Shown one piece after another: positions 10,286-19,219 of a DNA stretch of 33,233 bases. The notes beneath the pieces are model-generated. The model was not told the DNA's origin. It saw only the letters and a list, made by a program, of their open reading frames with translations, and did not search any database. This stretch comes from Planctomycetota bacterium (GTDB lineage: Bacteria; Planctomycetota; Planctomycetia; Pirellulales; UBA1268), in NCBI GenBank assembly GCA_016872925.1, contig VGYR01000010.1, positions 1 through 33,233 on the forward strand, given 5' to 3'. The stretch's first letter is position 1. Every line of letters starts with the position of its first letter. The position numbers were made by a program, and so were the translations under genes.

Positions 10286-12658
10286 ATGAAAGCCCTGCGA
10301 CGAGCGTGTGCGGTATGGTGCCCCGCCGTCGTGCTGCTCCTGTCCGGCTGCGGGGCCGATCCGCGGCAGGTGCTCGAGTCGATGGCCCACGCGTACCGGA
10401 CGGCCGAGCACTATTGCGACGATGCCCGCGTGGTCGTGCGGCACACGCGGGCCGGCAGCACCACCGAATCGACCCAGCCATTCCGCATCGCCTTCAGCCG
10501 GCCCGACCGGCTGCGGGTCGAGGCCTACGACGCCCGCGTGGTCGGGGATGGCGCGGCGCTGTTCGCGGCCGTCGGCGGGGTGCCGGGCCAGGTGCTCGTC
10601 GAACCGCTCCGCAGCCCGCTCGACATGGATCAGCTATTTGCCGACGACGTCGTCCGGGGAACACTGACCGAGGGGGAGGCGGGCTGCCCTCCACAGCTGC
10701 CCCTGCTGCTGGCCGACGACACGCTCGACGTGATCCTCGCCGATGCGGAGGCCGACCCGCAGATCGTGGGCACGGAGGTGGTCGACGGTCGGCGCTGCCA
10801 CCGCATGGCCGTGGCCAAGGCGGAAGGCTTGCTCGAACTCTGGATCGATTGCGAGTCGGCCCTGGTGAGGCGGATGCGGGTGCCGACCGCCGCCTACGCC
10901 GACGAGGCCTCCCGAGAGGCCGGAGCTCCGGTGGGGATCTCGGTGGACGTCGAGTTCGTGTCGGCGGCGTTCGCACCGGCCGCCGCCGAGGCCTTTGCAT
11001 TCGAGGTGCCGCCCCGGGCCGCGCAGGTCTCCCGCCTCGAGCCACTGGAGCGCCCGCGACCGCCCCATCCGCTGCTGGGAAAGCCGGCCACCCTGCCTGC
11101 GCTCGCGCCGGCCGACGGCATCTCGCCGGAGGCGGCGGTCACGGCGGGCGGCCCGATGGTGCTCGAGTTCTTCTTCGACGGCTGCTCGCCCGCGACCAAG
11201 ACGATGCCCGAAGTCGCCGCCGGAATCGCCGCCTTCACCCGGGACGGCCGCGGGCAGCCTGCCACCTCACCCCCGCGGCACTTCGCCGTGAGCCTCGACC
11301 CGGCGGAACTCACCACCGCGGAGATCAGGAAGAGGCTCGCCGAGTTCGGCGGCGTGGGCACGCTCGTCAGGGACACAGACGCGGCCGCGGCGCGAGCCTT
11401 GGGCCTGGAGTCGTTTCCTGCCATCGTGATCATCGCCGGCGACGGCACGGTGGCCGACGTGATCGTGGGCGAACGGCCCCAGATCGCGGCCGACGTGGCC
11501 GAAACCCTCGCCGCCCTGGGCCGCGGCGACTCCACCATGGGCCTCGTGCAGTCTCGACACCGCCGCAGGCTCGACGAGTACCGCCGCAGACTCGCGGTTG
11601 CGGCGTCGGGCAACGACGACCGTGGCGTGCCAAAGCCGAGCATCGCCCCCCAGCGGCAGCCCGACCGATTCAAGCTGCGGCCGGCTTGGCGGGCCGCAGT
11701 CACCATGCCCGGCAACCTGGTCTGCCTCGACGCGACCAGGGGGTCTGCCGAGGTGCGGATCGTGGTGCTCGACGGCTGGCGAACGGTCGTGGAACTCGAT
11801 GCCGACGGAGTCGAACTCGGGAGGCATGAACTCGACCTGCCGCCCGACGCGGCAGTGACCTTCCTGCGATCCGCCGGCGCCGCGGACGGCCGGCGGTGGT
11901 GGCTGGGGGGCAGCCGGGGTGGGCGTCAGGTGTTTTTCCTCGACGACGCGTTTCGGATCCGCGCGGCCTATCCCGCCGATGCCTCGGCGACGGCATCGAT
12001 CCTGACCGCCGAGCTGGCCGATCTGGATGGCGATGGAACTCCGGAAGCGGTGGTCGGCTTCACGGCACCCCGCGGTGTCGAGGTGGTCTCGCTCGACGGC
12101 ACCCTCCGCTGGTCCGACGTGCGGGCCGACGCCACGGGAGATCTCGCCGCCGCCGGGCCGGGTGGCGGCGTGCTGTTCGTCACCACGACAGGTCGCCTGG
12201 GCCACGCGTCGCCGACCGGTGCCACGTCTGGACAACCAGCCGCGACGGATCGGACGTTCGCGGCGATCCTCGCCGGCCCGGTGGCCGGCGACGGCGGCTG
12301 GGCGATCGCGGGCCTGACCACGCGGGATCCCGACGGCCAAGCGCTCGTCGGCCTCGATCCGCGCTCGCTGGACGTTTTGTCCGATCTCCCGATCGCCGGC
12401 GGCTCGACCATCACCGGCCCGCTCGAGCCCCTGGCCTGGGCCGACCTGCTGGGCACCTCCCGACGGCAGTGGTTGGTGGCCGCGGCCGATGGGTCGGTCA
12501 CGGTGGCCTGGGCCGACGGCCGGATCGTCGACCGCTATTGCCATGGCCGGCCGCTTGCGGGGATCGGCGGCTACCGGCGCGGCGACCGCGGCCACCTCGT
12601 GCTGGCCACGGCCTCGGGCATCGAGGCCCTCGCCATCGACGACGTGGCTCTCGACTGA
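10286..12658 (+). CDS. Multidomain lipoprotein: LolA/DUF2092-like region, thioredoxin-like region, FG-GAP/VCBS-like C-terminus
   Basis: ATG at 10286; lipobox VVLLLSGC; AYRTAEHYCDDARVVVRH outer-membrane lipoprotein-like region; PMVLEFFFDGCSPATKTMPEV thioredoxin-like; LTAELADLDGDGTPEAVVGF FG-GAP-like repeat. Confidence 0.7.
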   Translation: MKALRRACAVWCPAVVLLLSGCGADPRQVLESMAHAYRTAEHYCDDARVVVRHTRAGSTTESTQPFRIAFSRPDRLRVEAYDARVVGDGAALFAAVGGVPGQVLVEPLRSPLDMDQLFADDVVRGTLTEGEAGCPPQLPLLLADDTLDVILADAEADPQIVGTEVVDGRRCHRMAVAKAEGLLELWIDCESALVRRMRVPTAAYADEASREAGAPVGISVDVEFVSAAFAPAAAEAFAFEVPPRAAQVSRLEPLERPRPPHPLLGKPATLPALAPADGISPEAAVTAGGPMVLEFFFDGCSPATKTMPEVAAGIAAFTRDGRGQPATSPPRHFAVSLDPAELTTAEIRKRLAEFGGVGTLVRDTDAAAARALGLESFPAIVIIAGDGTVADVIVGERPQIAADVAETLAALGRGDSTMGLVQSRHRRRLDEYRRRLAVAASGNDDRGVPKPSIAPQRQPDRFKLRPAWRAAVTMPGNLVCLDATRGSAEVRIVVLDGWRTVVELDADGVELGRHELDLPPDAAVTFLRSAGAADGRRWWLGGSRGGRQVFFLDDAFRIRAAYPADASATASILTAELADLDGDGTPEAVVGFTAPRGVEVVSLDGTLRWSDVRADATGDLAAAGPGGGVLFVTTTGRLGHASPTGATSGQPAATDRTFAAILAGPVAGDGGWAIAGLTTRDPDGQALVGLDPRSLDVLSDLPIAGGSTITGPLEPLAWADLLGTSRRQWLVAAADGSVTVAWADGRIVDRYCHGRPLAGIGGYRRGDRGHLVLATASGIEALAIDDVALD

Positions 12659-12781
12659 CGTCAGGCTTTGCGCCACCCGCACGACCCGTCCTGCCGGTGC
12701 GGCCGTTCAACCCCGCAGGCTCGGCCCGCCGAAGAACGCCGGTGTCAGGGAGGTCTGTCCTCGTATTCGGGAGGTCCAGCC

Positions 12782-13162
12782 GTGCTTTCACCCCGCCACA
12801 TCATCGCAGCCGTCGTCGTCGCCGTGCCGTCGCTGTTCGCGACGGGCACCGCATCTGCCCAAGACACGACGGTCATGGACGAATCCGCGACGATGTCCAC
12901 GGACGGGTCGGGGAGCGGTTGCGGTTGCCGGAACGTGCAGAGCCCCCCCTGGCATGCCAGCGTGAACGGCCCGGCCTGCGGCCCGGCCTGCCACCACTGC
13001 GGCGTGTTCCACGCGGATCCGTGCGGTCAGTTGCGGGCGAAGCATGACATCCACCGTCATTGCGGCGTCACCCTGCCCCCCTGCTTTCCGCGACTCCACA
13101 CGTGGTGGGCCGAGGGCCACATGCCCACGCCCAAGCCGCTGGCGCTGCCTCGTTGCCATTAG
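12782..13162 (+). CDS. Small secreted Cys/His-rich protein
   Basis: GTG at 12782 (VLSPRHIIAAVVVAVPSLFATGTASAQ signal peptide), then a mature part with about 9 Cys and 10 His (GCGCRN, GPACGPACHHCG, HRHCG, LPRCH); AGG-rich sequence upstream. Confidence 0.6.
   Translation: MLSPRHIIAAVVVAVPSLFATGTASAQDTTVMDESATMSTDGSGSGCGCRNVQSPPWHASVNGPACGPACHHCGVFHADPCGQLRAKHDIHRHCGVTLPPCFPRLHTWWAEGHMPTPKPLALPRCH
12968..12991 (+). repeat. Perfect 12-nt tandem duplication (GGCCCGGCCTGC x2) encoding GPAC-GPAC
   Basis: Read directly: ggcccggcctgc ggcccggcctgc inside the Cys/His-rich ORF. Confidence 0.85.
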
Positions 13163-13254
13163 TGCGGCGCGGTCATCGAGGGAGGCTTCTGAGCTCGGCC
13201 CCCTTCGACGCGACGCCTGATCGGGCGATGACGGACGACGACACCCTCTCACGC

Positions 13255-13284
13255 GGTCCGGCCGGAAAGGTCCCCGGCCGGGCC
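13255..13284. terminator. Candidate hairpin between convergent genes
   Basis: ggtccggccgg ... ccggccgggcc, an 11-bp stem with one G-U pair, between the 3' ends of 12782..13162(+) and 13310..14722(-); no clear T-tract. Confidence 0.4.
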
Positions 13285-13309
13285 GCGGCGTCGTTTCTGC
13301 GGGATCCCT

Positions 13310-14722
13310 TCACCTGCCGACGGCACTCGACACCGCGAGCATGGTGGCGGAGATCATCACCCATCCGATCACGTCGAGGATCAAGCCCGACGCCATCATG
13401 GCGCGCAGCGGAATCCGTCCCGAACCGTAGACCAGCGCATTGCACGGGCTGCTCACGGGCATCATGAACCCGAGGCTCGCAGCCATCGTGGCGGCGAGTG
13501 CCGCGGCGACCGGTTCGGCTCCGAGCGTCCGGCTCATCGCGATCACGATCGGGACGACCATCGTGGCGCTGGCGACGTTGCTGGTGAACTCGCTCGTGAC
13601 CACCGCCACGAGGGCGGCGACGGCCACCAGGGCCGTGGTCGCCGCCGCACCGTGGGGAATCCAGGCCGTGATCCGCCCCCCGGCCGCGGCGGCGAGCCCG
13701 GTGGAAAAGCAGAGCTCTCCGAGCGCCAGCCCGCCGCCGTAGAGCAGCACGATGTCCCAGTCGATCCGGGCATCCCGCCACGACAGTGCCCGCCGCGGCT
13801 GGCCGTCGGCGGTGCGATCACCGGGAAGCACGAACAGCAGGATCGCGCCGACGAGTGCCGCGACCCCCTCCGGCAGTCGGTCGCGAAGCCACCGGCTCGC
13901 CTCGTGATCCGCACCCAGCCCGATGACCGCCAGTCCTGGCACGATCCAGAGCATCACCGTGATGCCGAAGGCGACGGCGGTCGACCACTGACCGACCGAC
14001 CAAGGACCCAGCCGGGCCCGCTCCCGGCGGACGAAGGCCTGCACGCCGTCGAGGCGGGAGACACCGGCGGGAAACAGCCGCGCCATGATGACCACGAGGA
14101 TCGCCGAGAAGACCGTCACCAGGGGCAGGCTGATCGCACACCATCCCGGAAACGAGATGTCCACGCCCAGTTCGTTGCGGATGAAGCCGAGGCCGATCAG
14201 ATTCGTGGGCGTGCCGATCGGCGTCGCGAGGCCGCCGATCGACGCGGCGAATGCGATCGAGAGCAGCAGGCCGGTCGCGAAGGACGACGCCGGCCGGATT
14301 CCCGAAACCGCCCCCGCCTCCTCGATGGCCGCCAGGATGCCGGTGACGATCGCCAGCATCATGGCGGCCGTCACGGTGTTGGAGATGAAGGCGCTGATCA
14401 GCACCGAGACGACCACCACCGCCGCCAGGATGCCGACCGGCCGCTCCCCCACGGCGCGAGTCGCCAGCACCGCATAGGCCAGCCGGCGATCGAGGCGGTG
14501 CAGCCGGATCGCCTCGGCGAGCAGAAACGACCCGATGAACAGGAAGATCAGCGGGTCGGCGAAGGGGCGAAACACCTCCTTCGCCGGCGCCACGCCGGCG
14601 ATCACGCAGGCGACGGCGCCGAGCAGCGCCGTCACGGCCAGCGGCAACGCCTCGGTGAACCAGAGCACCACGACCGCGGCGACGATGAACGCCAGCCGCT
14701 GCGCTTCGGGCGTGAGTTCCAT
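13310..14722 (-). CDS. SLC13/DASS family anion permease
   Basis: ATG at 14722 (MELTPEAQRLAFIVAAVVVLWFTEALPLAVTALLG); many TM segments; IGGLATPIGTPTNLIGLGFI and MPVSSPCNALVYGSGRI motifs. Confidence 0.92.
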   Translation of the reverse strand: MELTPEAQRLAFIVAAVVVLWFTEALPLAVTALLGAVACVIAGVAPAKEVFRPFADPLIFLFIGSFLLAEAIRLHRLDRRLAYAVLATRAVGERPVGILAAVVVVSVLISAFISNTVTAAMMLAIVTGILAAIEEAGAVSGIRPASSFATGLLLSIAFAASIGGLATPIGTPTNLIGLGFIRNELGVDISFPGWCAISLPLVTVFSAILVVIMARLFPAGVSRLDGVQAFVRRERARLGPWSVGQWSTAVAFGITVMLWIVPGLAVIGLGADHEASRWLRDRLPEGVAALVGAILLFVLPGDRTADGQPRRALSWRDARIDWDIVLLYGGGLALGELCFSTGLAAAAGGRITAWIPHGAAATTALVAVAALVAVVTSEFTSNVASATMVVPIVIAMSRTLGAEPVAAALAATMAASLGFMMPVSSPCNALVYGSGRIPLRAMMASGLILDVIGWVMISATMLAVSSAVGR

Positions 14723-14758
14723 GCCGCGGAGTGTAACCACCCCGCGGCACGGACTCGG

Positions 14759-17539
14759 TCAGTATGTCTTGCCGAGCGCCGCCTGGGCTGCCGCGAGCCG
14801 GGCGACGGGCAGGCGGAACGGCGAGCAGCTCACGTAGGCGAGGCCCAGGTGGTGGCAGAAGACCACCGAGTGGGGATCGCCGCCGTGCTCGCCGCAGATC
14901 CCGAGCTTGATGTCCTTGCGGGTCTTCTGCCCCTTCTCGACGGCGATCTTCATCAGCTGGCCGACGCCCGAGGCGTCGATCGACGCGAACGGGTTGGCCT
15001 TGAAGATGCCCTCGTCGGTGTACTTCCCGAGGAACGACCCCATGTCGTCGCGGCTCATGCCGAGGCACGTCTGGGTGAGGTCGTTGGTTCCGAACGAGAA
15101 GAACTCGGCGGTCTCGGCGATCTCGTCGGCCGTCAGCGCACCCCGCGGGATCTCGATCATCGTGCCGACGAGATACTTGATCTTCTGTCCCGTCTCGGCC
15201 TGTACCTTCTCGGCGACGGCGTGGACGATGGCCACCTGGTGGTCGAGCTCCTTCTTGAAGCCCACGAGCGGGATCATGATCTCCGGCTTCACCTTGATGC
15301 CGTCCTTCTGCACCTTGACGGCGGCCTCGAACACGGCTCGGGCCTGCATCTCGGAGATCTCCGGATAACTGATCCCCAGCCGGCAGCCGCGGTGGCCGAG
15401 CATCGGGTTGAACTCGTGGAGGGCGTGGACGCGGGCCTTCACCGTCTCCAGCGGCAGACCGAGCTTCCGGGCGAGGTCCGCCTGGGCCTTCTCGTCGTGG
15501 GGCACGAACTCGTGGAGTGGCGGATCCAGGAACCGGATGGTGGCGGGCCGGCCGTCGAGGGCGCGGAAGATGCCCTCGAAGTCGTCCCGCTGGTAGGGCA
15601 GGAGCTTCGCCAGGGCGGCCCGCCGGGCCGGCTCGTTCTCGGCGAGGATCATCTCCCGCATCGCGTCGATCCGGTCACCCTCGAAGAACATGTGCTCCGT
15701 TCGCGTCAGCCCGATGCCCTCGGCGCCGAAGGCGATCGCCTGGCGAACCTGCTCCGGCGTGTCGGCATTGGTGCGCACGCCGAGCTTCCGGTGCTTGTCG
15801 GCAAGCTTCATGATGAAGTCGTAGTACTGGAAGACCTCCGAGTCGGCGGGCTTCATCGTCTTCGCGACCAGCACCTGCTTGAGCTCGCTGTCGGCCGTCT
15901 TGATGCCGCCGGCGAACACCTCGCCGGTGGACCCGTTGATCGAGATCGCGTCGCCTTCGCGGAGCGTCTTGCCCGCGCAGGTGAGCGTGCCCTTGGCGTA
16001 GTCGATCTGGATCGCGCCCGCGCCGGCCACGCAGACCTTGCCCATCTGCCGGGCCACGAGGGCCGCATGGCTCGACACGCCGCCGCGGCTGGTGAGGATG
16101 CCCTCGGCGGCGATCATGCCGCGGAGGTCCTCGGGGCTCGTCTCGACGCGGGCGAGCACCACCTTCTCACCCTTGTGGGCGAGTTCCTCGGCCTTGGCGG
16201 CGGTGAACACGAGGTGGCCCGTGGCGGCGCCCGGGCCGGCGGGCAGGCCCGCGGTCAGGAGCCGGCCGCTCTTCTTGGCCGCCTCGTAGTCGTGGCGGTC
16301 GAAGATCGGAGCGAGCAGCTGCGAGAGGGCGTCGGGGTCGGCCGACTGAATGGCGTGCTCGGCCGTCATCAGCTTCTGCTTCACCATGTCGTGGGCGATC
16401 TTCACGTAGGCCAGCGCCGTCCGCTTGCCGTTCCGCGTCTGCAGCATGTAGAGCTTCTTCTTCTCGACGGTGAACTCGAAGTCCTGGACGTCGCCAAACT
16501 TCTTCTCGAGGGTGGCCCGGACCTTCTCCAGCTCCTTGTAGGTGCCGGCGAACATCGCCTCGTGCTTCATCTCGGCCACGGGCTTCGGCGTCCGTACGCC
16601 CGCCACCACGTCCTCGCCCTGGGCGTTGACGAGGTACTCGCCGTAGAACACGTCTTCGCCGGTGGCCGGGTCGCGGGTGAAGGCCACGCCGGTGGCGCAG
16701 TCGTCACCCATGTTGCCGAACACCATGCTCTGCACGTTGACGGCGGTGCCCCACTCGTCGGGAATCTTGTACTTGCGGCGGTAGAGGATGGCCCGCTCGT
16801 TCATCCAGCTGCCGAACACGGCCCCCACCGCCCCCATCAGCTGCTGGAAGGGATCCTGCGGGAACGACTTCCCGGTCCGCTCCTTGATCAGGCGGAGATA
16901 CCGGCCGATCAGTTCCCGGAGGTGCGACTCGGAGAGGTCGGTGTCGTCGTGCACCCCGATCTGGTGCTTGAGGCCCTCCATCACCTCCTCGAACGGCTCG
17001 TGCTCGTTCTCGTGCCGCTTCTGCACGCCCATCACCACGTCGCCGTACATCTGGATGAAGCGGCGGTAGGAGTCGTAGGCGAACCGGGGGTTACCGGTGG
17101 CCTCGGCGAGCCCCTTCACGGTCTCGTCGTTGAGGCCGAGATTCAGGATCGTGTCCATCATGCCCGGCATGCTGTCGCGGGCCCCGGAGCGGACGCTGAC
17201 GAGCAGCGCGTTTCGCGGGTCGCCGAACTTCTTCCCCGTCTCCTTCTCCATGAGCTTCATGGCGGAGGCGACCTCCTCCTCGAGGCCCTTGGGAAACTTC
17301 TTGTGATTCTTGTAGTAGTCGATGCAGACCTGCGTGGTGATGGTGAAGCCGGGGGGCACCGGGAGCCCGATCTTCGTCATCTGGGCGAGGTTGGCCCCCT
17401 TGCCGCCGAGCAGCGGCTTCATCGTGCCGTCGCCGTCGCACTTCTTGGCCCCGAAATAGTAGATCATCTTGCCCGCCTTGCCCGCGGCTCCCGACTTGCG
17501 TGCGGACTTCTTCGCGGACTTCTTGGTCGAGGTGGCCAT
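14759..17539 (-). CDS. ppdK: Pyruvate, phosphate dikinase
   Basis: [50 protein letters not shown] (phospho-His region), [26 protein letters not shown] at 17539. Confidence 0.97.
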   Translation of the reverse strand: MATSTKKSAKKSARKSGAAGKAGKMIYYFGAKKCDGDGTMKPLLGGKGANLAQMTKIGLPVPPGFTITTQVCIDYYKNHKKFPKGLEEEVASAMKLMEKETGKKFGDPRNALLVSVRSGARDSMPGMMDTILNLGLNDETVKGLAEATGNPRFAYDSYRRFIQMYGDVVMGVQKRHENEHEPFEEVMEGLKHQIGVHDDTDLSESHLRELIGRYLRLIKERTGKSFPQDPFQQLMGAVGAVFGSWMNERAILYRRKYKIPDEWGTAVNVQSMVFGNMGDDCATGVAFTRDPATGEDVFYGEYLVNAQGEDVVAGVRTPKPVAEMKHEAMFAGTYKELEKVRATLEKKFGDVQDFEFTVEKKKLYMLQTRNGKRTALAYVKIAHDMVKQKLMTAEHAIQSADPDALSQLLAPIFDRHDYEAAKKSGRLLTAGLPAGPGAATGHLVFTAAKAEELAHKGEKVVLARVETSPEDLRGMIAAEGILTSRGGVSSHAALVARQMGKVCVAGAGAIQIDYAKGTLTCAGKTLREGDAISINGSTGEVFAGGIKTADSELKQVLVAKTMKPADSEVFQYYDFIMKLADKHRKLGVRTNADTPEQVRQAIAFGAEGIGLTRTEHMFFEGDRIDAMREMILAENEPARRAALAKLLPYQRDDFEGIFRALDGRPATIRFLDPPLHEFVPHDEKAQADLARKLGLPLETVKARVHALHEFNPMLGHRGCRLGISYPEISEMQARAVFEAAVKVQKDGIKVKPEIMIPLVGFKKELDHQVAIVHAVAEKVQAETGQKIKYLVGTMIEIPRGALTADEIAETAEFFSFGTNDLTQTCLGMSRDDMGSFLGKYTDEGIFKANPFASIDASGVGQLMKIAVEKGQKTRKDIKLGICGEHGGDPHSVVFCHHLGLAYVSCSPFRLPVARLAAAQAALGKTY

Positions 17540-17685
17540 GGGCGGGGCGGTCCCTTCGTGGTGAGGAGAGAAAAAGACGGTTTTCCAGGGCAAAAAGCCG
17601 ACCGAATCTACGTTCGGGGTCGGGCATCGTCAACGAGCCTTCCCCGGAGGGCGAAGCACCGCGGACGCGCGGAGCGCAGGGCAGG

Positions 17686-17706
17686 ATGCCATTCCTGTTC
17701 GGCACG
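17686..17706 (-). repeat. 21-nt dispersed repeat, copy 2
   Basis: Minus strand cgtgccgaacaggaatggcat; one mismatch to 110..130. Confidence 0.5.
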
Positions 17707-17787
17707 GCAGATGTGAGGCGGGGCGACGCACGTCTGGCTCGGGTTCACGGCAACCCGCAGCGCACCTCCGCAGCCCCACATCGAAAG

Positions 17788-17810
17788 CCCCAATCGCGTG
17801 AGCGATGGGG
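17788..17810 (-). terminator. Candidate terminator hairpin downstream of the serpin gene
   Basis: Minus strand ccccatcgctcacgcgattggggcttt: CCCC-ATCGC/GCGAT-(T)-GGGG stem followed by CTTT, 21 nt past the serpin stop. Confidence 0.5.
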
Positions 17811-17830
17811 ACCATGACGGCCCGTCTCGA

Positions 17831-19060
17831 CTACCCGCGCGGATCGGTCACCGTGCCGGCGAACAGCACGGCCCCCGTGGCCCGGTCGACGATCGCCCAG
17901 GCGAAGGGCCGGTCGGCCTTGATCTCCAGCGGCTCCTCGGGCTGTGGCCGCATGCTCCGCACGCCGACCACCACCCCGGTCGCGGCGGCCGCCTCGGTGC
18001 CCTCCTCGGAGACGTCGACGAAGCCCTCGTGCACGACGTCGCTGACGAACAGGTCCCGCGTGCCATCGATACCCGAGAGGTCGGCGGCGGCCGCATCGAA
18101 GGCCGCTCTCATGCCGAGCGACTCGAGCGCCCGATTGAGCTGCAGCGGCTTGCGGGCCGTCCACTTCGGAAGCGACAGGTCCACCGCCCGCAACGCCACG
18201 TCGTCCGACCCGGCGGCCCACTTCGTCCGCCAGTCGCCGGCGAGGCTCCCGAGCACCGACTCGAGCCCGTCGGTCGCGACCGGCACCACGAGCACCATCG
18301 CGAGACCATGCCCCGCGTACGGAAGTTCACAGACCATGGCCGACTCGTCGCCGGAGCCCGTCCGACCGGCCAGCATGCGGCCCGACCGGCGCATGAAGGG
18401 CACGTCCACCCGATCACCGGCGCCGAGCTGAAACGGCTCGGGACGCGTCGCCGACTTCTCGAACGGCTCGGCCCACGGAGCCTTGAGAAAGACGGCGTTG
18501 GTGAGCACGATCCGCGTCAGCGGCGTGATCGAGCCGGCCTTGAGCAGCTCCGGGATCTTGTCCGCGGTGTGCCCGGACACCCAGCGGTTGATCTCTCCAC
18601 GGGCGGTCTCGGGAGCGGTGGAGAAGTCGACGAGCCCGGCCGCGGCGGCGAACCTGTCTTCCAGCGCGGCGGCGAATCCGGGATCGATCTGCTTGCCGCG
18701 CTGGATCCAGAGCCGATTCGCCACCTCCAGCGTGATCGACGCCCCCCTGGAGTCGGCGAACGACGTGCGCAGCGCCTCGGCCGCGGCGGCGATGGCCGCC
18801 CGATCGTCGGGCATGCCCAACACGGCGGCGATCTCGCCGGCCGTGGTACCCCGGGCTCCCTGGTGCGTCATCGCCAGCGCCTCCCAGACGCTCGCCGGCG
18901 AGACCACCACGGTGCCGCCGCCGGCCGCCCGCACCAGGTCCCAGGCGAGTTCGTCGATCCCCGCCGCCGCCGTGGCGGCATCGCGCTGCGCTTCGGGGCG
19001 GGCCTCGACGGGCACGAGCCCCGCCAGCATCAGGGCCGCCAGGGTCACGATCCTTCGCAT
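17831..19060 (-). CDS. Serpin family protein (secreted)
   Basis: ATG at 19060 (MRRIVTLAALMLAGLVPVEA signal peptide); VVVSPASVWEALAMTHQGARGTTAGEI, NRWVSGHTADKIPELL, LTNAVFLKAPWAEPFEKSAT, hinge EEGTEAAAATGVVV, RPFAWAIVDRATGAVLFAGTVTDP. Confidence 0.95.
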   Translation of the reverse strand: MRRIVTLAALMLAGLVPVEARPEAQRDAATAAAGIDELAWDLVRAAGGGTVVVSPASVWEALAMTHQGARGTTAGEIAAVLGMPDDRAAIAAAAEALRTSFADSRGASITLEVANRLWIQRGKQIDPGFAAALEDRFAAAAGLVDFSTAPETARGEINRWVSGHTADKIPELLKAGSITPLTRIVLTNAVFLKAPWAEPFEKSATRPEPFQLGAGDRVDVPFMRRSGRMLAGRTGSGDESAMVCELPYAGHGLAMVLVVPVATDGLESVLGSLAGDWRTKWAAGSDDVALRAVDLSLPKWTARKPLQLNRALESLGMRAAFDAAAADLSGIDGTRDLFVSDVVHEGFVDVSEEGTEAAAATGVVVGVRSMRPQPEEPLEIKADRPFAWAIVDRATGAVLFAGTVTDPRG

Positions 19061-19089
19061 CCTTTTCCCCTCACGTCCGACGTTTCGGC

Positions 19090-19109
19090 ACCCGCGGGCA
19101 TCCGCGGGT
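19090..19109. promoter_or_regulatory. Inverted repeat in the serpin / NagA-like divergent intergenic region
   Basis: acccgcgg gcat ccgcgggt: perfect 8-bp arms, 4-nt spacer, between divergent starts at 19060(-) and 19220(+). Confidence 0.4.
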
Positions 19110-19219
19110 CGCCGCTCAGAGGATATCCGGCGGGCGACCCCGGCGTCTGCCGACCCGGCCGGCCCCGAGAGGCGATCCCGTACCATGTCGGCTCACGAAA
19201 CGTTCTCGGGAAGCGGGTC

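Noticed and set aside
8650-11829. 1059-aa plus-strand ORF
   Set aside because: Overlaps three better-supported genes in other frames; Arg/Gly-rich translation without motifs.
13652-17716. 1354-aa plus-strand ORF
   Set aside because: Lies antisense to ppdK and the SLC13 gene, which have clear family motifs. Its translation is His/Arg/Gly-rich and family-less, as expected from GC-rich antisense frames.
17608-17817. Small ORFs in the ppdK upstream region
   Set aside because: No ribosome-binding context or family motifs; they coincide with the dispersed repeat and the terminator-like hairpin.
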